Shown here piece after piece: positions 32,961 to 43,093 of a DNA stretch of 43,093 nt. Both the position numbers and the translations under genes were made by a program. The number at the start of each line of letters is the position of its first letter. Position 1 is the stretch's first letter. The DNA is from Plantago elongata (lineage: Eukaryota; Streptophyta; Magnoliopsida; Lamiales; Plantaginaceae), in the NCBI GenBank assembly GCA_036897095.1, contig JAYMSP010000719.1:1-43093 (forward strand), written 5' to 3'. The notes beneath the pieces were generated by a model. It saw nothing but the letters and a program-made list of their open reading frames with translations. It had not been told where the DNA came from and ran no database searches.

Positions 32961-34470
32961 AAAAAAATTTAAAAATAACAACTACAACCATCACTCCATC
33001 AAAATTAACACAAAGTCCAATCTCAACACCAGGAAATGCTCTTCCTCTAGGGAATGCTCAAAATGCAACTCCAACAACGAATCTTCACCACCAAGACATA
33101 GTCTCAACCACAAAAACAACTTCATACTAGGATACACTCCACTGTCACTTAATAATAAAATCGGGTAGTATCTATTTTATGAAGTCCGCACTTTAGTGCG
33201 TGCTGGTTTGGTATAAACATCAATCAACCCTCACGACACTAAAGTCATTTTTTAGGTAGTATATGGACATGCCCAACACGACAACGGTGATGACCAAGCA
33301 CCATAGATCCACTCCGGGCCCGTTCTTAAATTAAAATATGTTGTTTTAGTTGTTTTCACCCGGTCTTGGCGATTTAAAATGGCTAACCAAATAGTCACTA
33401 ACCATCTATCATGTTGAAAGAAAATTGCAGGATCACTTTGTGGAGCAGTAGTAGTTGAGGGATGTGGATATCTAATTAGTTTGCTTAGCACATAGTTGGT
33501 AGTTAGTAGTTGGTACCATAATCAATGAATTAGTTACGATATCTACATGCCCAATAAAAATTCGTCTATTGATTCTTGAAGTATAGAATGTGGCATGAGA
33601 ATGTGCGGAAATAATAATGTAGGTAGACTCCAAACCTTGCCATATCCAAATATTTGTGCTCAGTTGTGAAATGTGATGTGGGCTTAGATGTGAAATCTGC
33701 GGATACTTCGACCTTTGAGAATATGCAAGAGCATACCAAAACTTAGGGCCATACATTCGTTGGTGTAACACTTGAAGAAGGTGATTGGGTAAGGCCAAAT
33801 ATACAATATTAGTGATAACAAGTTATTCGGAATTCCAGTATTTAGATTAGTGATTGAATGGAGAAAAAATCAATATGATATAAAGAACTGCAAGGGAATA
33901 CTCACACCAAATTTGGCAAAGCCCTAGCTTGACCTAGAGGTAAATATCAGAAGGATATATGCTCTTAAAAAGGAGAGATCAAATACCTCATTTCTAAAGG
34001 CCAAGCAAAATAGCTTGCAATCCTGGAGTAATGAAGGACTAGAAGCCTAAGCTGAGGCTAGGAGCACCCATCTATAAATGGTTTAATACGACCAAGGTAT
34101 AATGTGAAGAAGATCTTACCAATACGAGGATGGCCTATCCGGTAAGGAACTTATCTAGTATCATGTTGGAAACAACGTGAGTTTTGGAGAAATTCTATTG
34201 GGTCTAAGCATTTATAATCGAGTGACAAACACATACCATATCGAAAGGCACTTGCAAATCTTAGTGTGGGCTTGGTTCCCACCCAATTTTTTTACAGCTT
34301 GTATATTATATATATTTGATAGCATTAAGGGATTATTCGTGTGGTTGGATAGTACATATTTTGGCTTTCTTCTTGTCAAATTTGAGTTCTAAACATGTCA
34401 TTGTATTGGCAGAAAAGAATTTGTATCTTGGTCCAGGCTAGAACTTAGTCCAAACACTACATGACAAGAC
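32961..34470. other. Unclassified intergenic DNA
   Basis: No gene recognised. Open frames here (for example the minus strand at 33472-33798) have no protein-like pattern. The composition is less AT-rich than the neighbours and probably represents old transposon sequence, but I can name no family. Confidence 0.35.
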
Positions 34471-35520
34471 CTCGTTTATGACTCATTTAGAGGTGATCAG
34501 TCTCAATCCACGATCCATTAACGAGTCCAGCTCAATCTAGCGATCAAGTCGAAGTCGAGTATTAAAGATCCAAAGGCTAACCGAACTAAGCCAATTGATA
34601 GAGCTACCTAGCTCAATACCCCTCATCATCTATATGACTCATCGATGAGCTGACTAGCTAGTCGTCTCACCTAGCTAAGCCAACTCCGAAGACCATCCGA
34701 CTGGTTCCAGCCAACCCATCAGTTTGAGTGACCTTGCCAACCTTCCAACTAGCCCACATGGTCACTCAACCAAGTCCGCAAGTCAACACTCTTACTAAAC
34801 TGATGGAACTAGCTAGGTGACACTCGAGGTGGATGGTTTGACCAATTCACCTAACAGACTCCATTAAAGAGGTGCCTTCTAACCGACTGGGAAGGAGTTC
34901 AAATCCATTCAAATGACTCCAACCGCCTCATTGGTACGTGGAGAAGTGGGTGTAAGGGACCTTAACCTTTGGATGGAAGGATCTCTATATAGGAAGGAGA
35001 GAAAGGAAGTTAGGATCATGGAATACTCATGGAACAAACCCTAGCAATCAGTCTTTGACGCCTCCATCTCTCTCAAGCTCTGTGATCGACATCAACCGTC
35101 ACCTGTCTTCAACCATCATCACTGTCAACCTTCACCAAATGTTTCCCTCCATCATCTCTAACCATTGACCGACGACTACCAACTAGCTCCCTCAGACAAC
35201 TTGATCTCACCGATGCTCATCCATTCATTGCCGAACCGATCCAACCAACATGATAAGTCGACACTCGTCGTCATCCGTCTCCTACCTCCCTCATTCTCTT
35301 TCACTGTCTATCAACCATTTAACTTGAACGTCAGAGTCCATACGGTCGGCACCACACCGTTGTCACTTGGAACTTCACATCTCTGTTTGCTATTGTTGTC
35401 TTGCAGGTTGTCGGTGCCCCCCAATTCTAACCTTAATTTGATTTATGTGCGTCTACCTTCATCGTCACCATTTTTTCTAAAAAAAATTGTGCTGTTTTTT
35501 GTTTAGGTATAACAGTCGAA
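34471..35520 (+). other. Possible LTR-like or transposon-derived segment with TATA motif
   Basis: About 1 kb of distinctly C-rich sequence (CTAGCTAGTCG, CCAACC and CATCATC phrases) unlike its surroundings. It contains TCTCTATATAGGAAGGAGAG (TATA-like core 34985-34992), followed by a pyrimidine-rich stretch with CTCTCTCAAGCTC. This arrangement resembles the promoter part of a plant LTR. However, no clean TG...CA ends, primer binding site or target duplication were found. The 113-codon open frame at 35165-35506 has no recognisable domain. Confidence 0.3.
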
Positions 35521-35560
35521 TATTCTCCATTCAATGTTGAAATTAACCCACCTTAACTTA

Positions 35561-35816
35561 TGCTCCCTCCGTCCCAGAACAAATGACCTTTTACTTTTGA
35601 GCACGGAGTTTAATGTGCAGTGTGAAATGTTGAAGGATAAAATCACATGGTGTGTAAATAGTTTGAAAATGTTGTCAAAAATAAAAATGAGACATTTTTA
35701 ATGGTACGTTTATACAAGAAAATATGTAAATATATTTGGGGATGATTGTATATGCTAAATGAAGCAAATATACTGAGCATCGTTTTGAAATAAAGTAGAA
35801 AAATAGTAATGGGAGA
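35561..35816. mobile_element. Stowaway-like MITE upstream of NCL
   Basis: The left end GCTCCCTCCGTCCCAGAACAAATGACC next to TA (35559-35560) is a textbook Stowaway-type terminus. The right end is degenerate (AATGGGAGATAC, TA at 35817-35818). It lies about 360 nt upstream of the NCL start codon, inside the probable promoter region. Confidence 0.55.
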
Positions 35817-36173
35817 TACTAGTATTTAAAATGGTTGGCCGACATATCGAAATAGATCCAAAAATATCATGATCCAAATTGAGTTAAAAATAATATGGAG
35901 CCATGAATGAGCCGGACATGAAAGTCAAGTTGGCTGGAAAGTGAAAAACTGAAAATAAGAGAGAGGAGTGAAGCAGACACCGATCCCACTCCTCCATTAC
36001 ACTAGACCTACTTAATCGCCATCCACACTCTCTCTTTTTAATAATCTATCCACAAATAGAGTATTATATTAATTACTACTCTTGAGTTGACAATATCAAA
36101 ATTATAAACTCAATCAGATTCACAACACTCACACCACCCACTCATACTACTTCCATTTCCAATTTCCACCACC

Positions 36174-39100
36174 ATGCGTCGCCACCGTTTTCTCCTCGCC
36201 ATCCTCTTCTTCCTCGTCCTCTGCTGCCTCACCTACGCCCGCTTCATCCCCGATCCCTCGGATCTCGTCTCCGATGGCCTCTCCTCCTCTCAATTCCACC
36301 CCTTCCTCCGCCTCCACACGGCTGAGAAGACCTGTGAGGAGACCTACGGATTCCTCCCGTGCACCACCACTGTGCTCGGAAATCTATTCCTCATTTTGGT
36401 GTATGGTTACATGATGTTCCTTGCTGCTACCTATCTCAGTAATGGAAGTGAGCTCTTGCTTGAGATCCTTGGGCCTGGAATTGTTGGTGGTCTGTTTCTT
36501 CCGGTGCTCGGAGCTTTGCCGGATGCTATGCTTATTCTCGGTAAATGATTCACTACTCCGACTTATCTTTTCAATTTTGTTTTTTGTATTTTTTTTATTT
36601 ATCGACAAATATGACTCGAACCTCGTTTTATGTATCGTGTTGTTGGAATTGAATTGCTGGCCGGTTTATTTTGTTTTATGTTGCTGACTTGCTGTAATTA
36701 TAGTATTATTGAAACCAATTTCTTCTATGCAATTTTGGTGTTGTAATTATGTGGAATTGGAATCGAGTGACTGGCTGTTTGATACTTTAGCTGTGATTTG
36801 TTGTATTCTGGATTTCTTATTTGGGAAGTGAAAGGGTGAAGGTGGTGATGATCTTGGAATTGGTCAGCGATGTAGTGTTTGCATGGTTATTGGTTATTAG
36901 ACCATCTCCACCAGCATTGCAATGGTGGGTTGCAACGGTGGGTTGCAACGCAGGTGTAACTCTGGCTCCAACTCTGGGATGAGTCCCAAAATTTTGGGAC
37001 TCAGTCCCAGAACCAAAATCATACTTTTACTATCTTTTTTTGTTTTTTATTCTTTTCTTTTTTCTTTATTTAATCATTCTTCCTTTTTGTTGTTTATTTA
37101 ATTTTGTTTTTGTTATTTCATTACTATATATATAATAATTATATAAATAACAATATAAAATAAATTATACATTACTTCTATAATATTAAAGACATATTAT
37201 TTGAATTGAAAATCGAACTAGTAGAAAAGTAATACATGTCTTAACACACTTGTAGAAAAGAAAATACATAAAAACACGCTTGATGGAGTAATGCACCTAG
37301 ATCATATAATTTTTATTTTCAATGAATAAATATAAAAAAATACTAGTGTAATTTTGTTATAATTAATTAATAACATTTAAAATCATTTAAGAATAACGTT
37401 TGAAGGAAATGAGAAAAGAAAATAAAATGAATAATTGAGTTTGAAAGAAATATTAAAATAAAATAGATTTGGAACTCACGGTAGGAGTAGTGAATTGTGC
37501 AGAGTTGCAAAGTGAATTGTGCTGAGTTGCAAAGTGAGTTTCAGTGCGTGGAATGTTGACATGGCAGAGATTTTGGGACCAAGTAAGTTGCAACTGATGG
37601 AGATGGTCTTAGTATCATCTTAGTAATAGAAATGTACACTACTGTGTAAATGAAAATTGAATTAAGCTTGGGCATGGGTGAAGTATATAGCATTATATGG
37701 AAATGTGTGGAATTTATCTTGTTCTTTGAGTGGTAAAAAGTGAGTAAAAACTTTACGAGTTTAATTTGTACTAAAAGCTAAGCTTCTCGGTGTTTAACAC
37801 CCTGCCCACCCTACTCCCCGTACAAAAAAAAAAAAAAGAGTTTTGCTTTGAAATGATCCACTGGATCTTTTGTATTTTGATGAATTTGAGCAAATTTAAG
37901 TTTCTGAAACATGCTCTTTAGCTCATCTATAATCCATGCATTGCAAAATAAAGATGAATAACATGTACTCACAATGTGAGAGATTATCTATTTCCATTTT
38001 TAATTTTTCCATTTCTTTCCAGTATCTGGACTATCTGGAAGTAAAGAAGTTGCTCAAAGCCAGGTTTCAGTCGGAATGGGATTGCTAGCCGGGTCAACAG
38101 TGATGCTCCTTACTATCATTTGGGGAACCTGTATTGTTGTTGGCAAGTGCGACTTAGATAATGATTTGGCCATTGACTCACAAGATACAAGAGGCTTCAG
38201 TTTAACTGGTTCGTCTGCTTTTTATTTGTGTGGGTTAAACAGCTCCATAGCTACTTCTCTTGAATCTGAAATTATTTATGCATGTATGCAATGCTTCTGT
38301 TTGCTTCATTTAGTGTTTGGAATTGCTTGTTGACTATCTGTTTGCTTCATTAACTCTGATTTTTTTTCTAATAATCTTTTTTTATATTCAAAGAGAAGTG
38401 GGGGTGAGGTAATTATAACTTATAAGCAATCAAGCTTGCTGTCTCGGCCCTGAAAGTGATCCCTTGTCATTCTAGTGTGTCCTTTACAAGCAAGCTATTT
38501 GAAAAAATATCTATTACTAATCCCTTCTCTTGCTTAGTTTTGCGCTCTCCCTCCTATTTTTTTTTTCCTTTTCCTGCTTCTTTTGTGAACTTATCCTACG
38601 TACAAATTTTAGTCACTTTTTAAGCACTCTAGTTCGAATGTGTTGGTATCTCCTGGTGGCCTGTGTATTTTTGTTGGATGTCGCAAATACTATCGACTCG
38701 TTTGATGATGTTCAATAGAAATTCTCGTAAGTGGTCATAATATTTGCTCTGTGTGTCTGTTTTAGCGTCACAATTCTGCTCATGATATCAAGTCCATCCA
38801 TCTTACCAGTCCACCTGTGCTTGCAGGCTCTGGCATTAGCACTGATATCTGGACTAGCTATGCAGGCATGATCATGGCTGTATCAGTGATCCCTTTCATT
38901 GTTGTTCAGTTACCACAAATTTTGAATATAAAGTCGGGACGGCACTTGGTTGTCTTGATCTCTCTTATTGTTTCTATGTCTCTTTTGATCGGCTATTGTC
39001 TTTACCAGGTACTTACAAATTCTAAATTAATAATTCGGCAATTCACATCTTTTTTCCTGGTTGCGTATCTTGATACTGTTACCACTTACAATTATCCCAT

Positions 39101-40823
39101 AAACTCTTTTTTTTCTGCTCACTTTGAAAGTAACTCTTCACAATTTATGTACTAAAATTTTCAAGCCTGTCAAGAATTGCATTGAAGTCTATGTTGTTGT
39201 CGTTTATAATTGCTGGAGTATGATATCATTTCTCTTGGCATAATGTTCTCAACCTTTCAAATTTCTTGTGCAGGTATTTCAGCCTTGGGTCCAGCGGAGG
39301 CGGCTTGCTTATGCGAAGCATAAGCATGTTATATCCGGAGTTTTGATGCATCTTAAACAGCGTTCACTGGGAAAGCTTGCCACTGAGAATGGAGAACCTA
39401 ATATAGAAATATTGGAAAAGTAAGCACCGCAGACAGTTTATCCTTCCACTTGTGGAAATGTAGGGCACATTTTTTGCCTCTTTGATTTTGCCCTTACCTA
39501 TCTGTTCTCTTCTCTAATGTGGCAGGCTATTTAAAACTATTGATTACAATCAGGATGGATGTCTTTCACACTCAGAACTAAGAGCTCTGATTCTTGGAAT
39601 CCAATTTAATGAGATCAACCTGGATGAGAATGATGCTGTGGAGAAATTAATGAAGGAATTTGATACTACTCTGGACACAAAAGTTGATTTTAATGAGTTC
39701 GTTGCTGGAATAGCGAAATGGCTTGATGAGGCCAAGGGTGGTTCTACGCATTCTGGTTCGATGAAGTATATCGACGAGTTTCACACTGTATGGCTGTGTA
39801 ATGAACTTTGTGAATTGTTATCTTGATAGATTCATACAGTCACTGTGACCTCATTCATGTTCTGTTTGCAGGAAACAAAGAGGCAACATGCACTTATAGG
39901 GGATCAAAGTGATGAGGTTGCTGAGGGCGTTGCAAATGCTCGATGGACTACAATTAAAGCTGCGCTTCTATTGTTGCTTGGAGCAGTTATCGCTGCTGCA
40001 TTTGCTGATCCTCTGGTAGATGCTGTGGATAACTTCTCTGATGCAACTAGCATTCCTACTTTTTTCATCTCCTTCATTGCACTACCATTCGCTACCAACT
40101 CCAGCGAGGCCGTATCTGCAATTATATTTGCCACCAGGAAAAAGTTAAGATCTGCCTCTTTGACATTTTCAGAGGTATGTTACTCTATATTTGCAGTAGT
40201 TGTGGTCGACAACACTAGTAACAGTAGAGACAATTTCTTGCATTGCAGTTTCAACCTATAGATTTAGAGAAGTTAGTATATGAAAAGTGTATGCAGTCCG
40301 TACAAGTACAGGCTTATAACATCCACCATCATTGAAAAGGAAAGCTGTCAAGTTTTTTTCTTTCTTAAACAAAAATGTTGTCAGATTTTTGCTTTCATAT
40401 TCCCCATAATTGGTGATGTTCGTGCAATTCCATGTACGTGAATGATGCTCATGGTGCTAGTGAGTAACCCATGCCACAGGGAAGTTTTACACGAGCAAAA
40501 TTAAGTCCTGATTACAATTTATAGTGAAGAAAATTTATTCTCAATATCTGAAACCGTAAAATTTTTGTTTTCAGATATATGGAGCTGTTACGATGAACAA
40601 TGTCCTATGCCTGTCAGTGTTCTTGGGTCTTGTTTATGCAAGAGGATTGGAGTGGGATTTCTCATCTGAAGTGCTGGTTATCTTGATTGTGTGTGTTGTG
40701 ATGGGAGTCTTCGCTAGCATTCGCACCACTTTTCCGCTTTGGACATCTTTTATAGCATTCGCGCTATATCCATTATCACTGGCACTAGTCTACGTTCTGG
40801 ACTATGTATTCGGTTGGTCATAG
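36174..40823 (+). CDS. NCL: Sodium/calcium exchanger NCL (EF-hand Na+/Ca2+ exchanger-like)
   Basis: Seven exons (36174-36540, 38023-38208, 38827-39008, 39274-39419, 39526-39787, 39872-40174, 40575-40823) join in frame to 564 aa. The N-terminus is a hydrophobic signal-like segment (FLLAILFFLVLCCLTYA, residues 6-22). The first cation-exchanger alpha repeat is at about 89-130 (NGSELLLEI, then FLPVLGALPDAML) and the second at about 440-472 (FISFIALPFATNSSEA). Between them are transmembrane segments and a cytosolic loop with two EF hands, D300-E311 (DYNQDGCLSHSE) and D340-E351 (DTTLDTKVDFNE). The last exon is almost all membrane helix. This matches plant NCL, which binds Ca2+ and affects Ca2+/Na+ homeostasis, salt response and flowering in Arabidopsis (literature). 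Exon 2 ends at a less usual donor, GTTCGT (38209), but the junction to GSGIST is in frame. A 0.7-kb MITE occupies much of intron 1. Confidence 0.95.
36900..37608. mobile_element. PIF/Harbinger MITE in NCL intron 1
   Basis: A 709-bp element with inverted ends GACCATCTCCA(C/T)CAG (36900-36914, reverse complement at 37594-37608), flanked by TTA (36897-36899 and 37609-37611). Subterminal GGGTTGCAACG repeats on the left correspond to AGTTGCAAAGTGA repeats on the right. The middle is AT-rich and non-coding. Ends begin with GACC as in the large Harbinger remnant at 27511. Confidence 0.8.
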
Positions 40824-41607
40824 ATCCATTCGTGGCGTGTTGATATGAGAACAGCTGGTTTATCTTTTTTACTGTACATTTTGAGTAGCCATCTCCACTA
40901 GAAAGACGTATGATTTCTTTGTATTCTGCTTAGTTGTAACGTGAGCCAATTTTTATGGTTGTAACACAAAGTCGTCAGTTCTCTGGAGATGTTTTGAAAT
41001 AAGAAATTCGTTTGTTTTCGTAATGTTTTGTGATTCGTGTGATCTTTTCTTGATGCAACCTTTATTTTCATAGACTTAAATTTGTGTTTCGTTCTTTTGG
41101 CTGCAACCTGGAATGCCAAATGATTGGTCTGGTCCGGTCAATTTAATAGTTACTCTATTTCGAGAAAAGCTTTTCTTTTTATTATTCTTAACATCTCAAA
41201 CCGAACTTTGTCTACCAATTTAATAAAACTTTTATACAGTTATATTATCAAAATTGAAAAAAATTATTTCTATATAAAATTTAAAATTTATTCTTAAGTA
41301 GTGGTTTGTACTAAAAATATATTTTTCATAATAATATAATATGCATAACTTAAATGCTATGTTTATTGAATAAAATTATTAAATATTAATTTGACAAGAA
41401 AGAGATGTTTTTTGTCCAACGAGAAGGTTCATATAGATGAGCTACTACTTACACGGAAGCTAAAATATAGTCCTACGACTCAAAAACTCAAATTACTATC
41501 ACAAACAAATTCAAATAAGTATTTTACATCTTAAATTTTATAATGAAAATTATATATATAGATAAATATTATTAAATATTATGTTATTTATTACTCCATG
41601 AAGTATA
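40824..41607 (+). other. NCL 3' UTR and AT-rich spacer
   Basis: The first 180-250 nt after the TAG is probably 3' UTR (T-rich, with TTGAAATAAGAAA near 40994). The remainder (41200-41607) is very AT-rich and holds nothing recognisable. Confidence 0.4.
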
Positions 41608-43093
41608 TGTAAGGTCCCGTCTGGTCCGGACGTCAAGGATTATGCCTAACTTCCAAATACATAGATATATTAAAGTAATAATTATTACAGACCCCAAATG
41701 TAAATTATAATTCGATAGTTATTACACACATCTACAAAAGCAGAAGCGGAATAACAGTGCCTACAGTCAGTCAGTCTGTCTATCTACCCTGACCTTTCTT
41801 CGTGATCTAAACCTGGAAAATCAAAGTTAAACAGGAAGAGCGTAAGTCAACAGACTTAGTGAGGATAATCAAGCAAGTATAAGAAAATGTATGAATGCAA
41901 CAGGATAGCAAACCCACACAACACGCTAATCATGCAATTTTAAACAGTGGGGAAACCGTTAACAGTCAGTCAGGATCATAACACATGATAGGTGCTAGAT
42001 TTAAAGTACTAAACAGTAACTGTCTTGGGCTGGACCGAACGGATCAGGTTTTGGTCAAACAACAAGTAGCGGCGACCGCGCGAGAGTTGCTTATATGACA
42101 GGCACGACCCATCACAACTCATAAAATAGGACCGTTTGAATAGTCCGAACAGTCAGTCAGGAGCCCGAACAGGTAGCGCTGCAGATCGCTTTACAACATT
42201 TGTCGACAACGTCGACCAGGACAGTTTCCCAAGTTTTTCCAAAAACAGTGTGTGGTTGCTATTAAAATCATTTTTCGTGCAATGCAGTTCATGTGAATCA
42301 ACAAGACATAATCAGGATGAAATATCAAGAGATAACTGGAATAGAAGAATATCATATCAGAATCAAGCTACAATCAGAATTCAGTTCAAAAGATTCAATA
42401 CTAATAATACAGTCAGTAATCGCAATTAGTAATCGGGTCAGTCGGTCGTCGTCGCTTAGCCGAAGTCAGTGTTAGGCAGACAGATAAATAGGCAGGAACA
42501 TGTATTGGAATTTAAAGACTGGAAAGGTAACAACTTTCCCAGGGTCAGATGCCGAAAGCCTGAGATCGCTCACCTTGAATGGACTTGTACGCTACACAAC
42601 CTTGCGAGTTCTTCAGAGTATGAAGTTCCTGGATAAGAGTAATGCTACTTAAGATTTACACTAGAATAAATCAAGACGCCCTTAAACCCCCGCAATCGAG
42701 CACAACAAGTCAGGCACGCATAGTCATATTAGGACAACCAGACATACCAGACACGCAGCACGCAGTACAGAACCAACGCAGTTAACTGAGACGACCACTA
42801 TTTAACGCGAATCGATACCGACAATTCGATTGAACAAGGCCACAATTACACGTACAGTAAGACTACAAATTCGACCCAATAACAAAGCAATCACTCATAC
42901 GAGGCTCACACGCCATCACACACATACATGTCAAATACACAGTACAACTCAACAATTCATGATTTAATACACAGACTGGTGCACAGCTCCACCATCGATA
43001 ACAATACACCGAAAAGAGGGACCGAACAAATCGAAGGTGCAATACAGTTGGAATCGTAGAGTACATAAGAGGCATTAAACACACGAACCCAAC
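41608..43093. mobile_element. LTR-retrotransposon end (LTR or LTR plus flank), running off the window
   Basis: A sharp composition change occurs at 41608, where TGTAAGGTCCCGTCTGGTCC starts. This resembles the TGTAA..(C)CCCG ends of plant Ty3/gypsy LTRs and their inverted 3' ends. The following 1 kb has the short degenerate repeats (CAGTCAGTCAGG near 41767, 41963 and 42148) and the CTTAGTGAGGATAA region seen in such LTRs, probably in minus orientation. No coding sequence, primer site or second end is found, so element limits and orientation are uncertain. Confidence 0.45.

Noticed and set aside
35165-35506. 113-codon open frame upstream of NCL
   Set aside because: No recognisable domain, low-complexity composition, and inside a transposon-like block.
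1-43093. CRISPR arrays, operons, riboswitches, rRNA or intact tRNA genes
   Set aside because: None seen; the direct repeats present are transposon subterminal repeats or microsatellites.

Overview
The window is nuclear DNA from a flowering plant. Four genes have many short coding exons with GT/AG introns, plant-only protein families (a group E bZIP, an NCL-type exchanger), AT-rich intergenic DNA, and plant transposons of nearly every class. The overall look suggests an asterid eudicot, perhaps Lamiales, but that is an impression and not a demonstrated placement. No prokaryotic, organellar or CRISPR features are visible.

Layout: 1-255 is one end of a CACTA transposon, directly abutting a decayed LINE 3' half (259-1770). 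A RING-H2 E3 ubiquitin ligase (CDS 5242-8097, plus strand, 5 coding exons, 512 aa) follows, preceded by a long leader that is probably intron-containing. Next is an API5-type apoptosis-inhibitor homologue (9293-17557, plus, 16 exons, 550 aa, C-terminal RGG tail). About 5.4 kb of repeat-rich spacer (two SINEs, several MITEs, an AT-rich repeat tract) leads to a group E bZIP transcription factor (22958-26989, plus, 4 exons, 271 aa). From 27511 to 32558 lies a PIF/Harbinger transposon remnant that carries a broken Myb/SANT-like accessory gene. An LTR retrotransposon is inserted in that gene, and the retrotransposon's 5' LTR itself contains a complete 622-bp TRIM. After a SINE and unclassified repeat-like DNA comes an EF-hand Na+/Ca2+ exchanger-like gene, NCL (36174-40823, plus, 7 exons, 564 aa). 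The last 1.5 kb looks like the LTR of another retrotransposon running off the window.

All four host genes are on the plus strand and every exon junction joins in frame, so all four look intact. I see no sign that they form one pathway: protein turnover, cell survival or RNA-associated function, transcription, and Ca2+/Na+ transport. From memory, Arabidopsis has a RING ligase of this type (At1g53190) close to NCL (At1g53210), so the outer pair may preserve an old microsyntenic block.

I found no convincing new gene system. The most informative structures are the nested transposon stratigraphy at 27511-32558 (TRIM within LTR element within Harbinger, with the 5-bp duplication GTCAG still readable), a tRNA-headed SINE family in four copies (one with a perfect 19-bp target duplication), and several small TIR elements in host introns.
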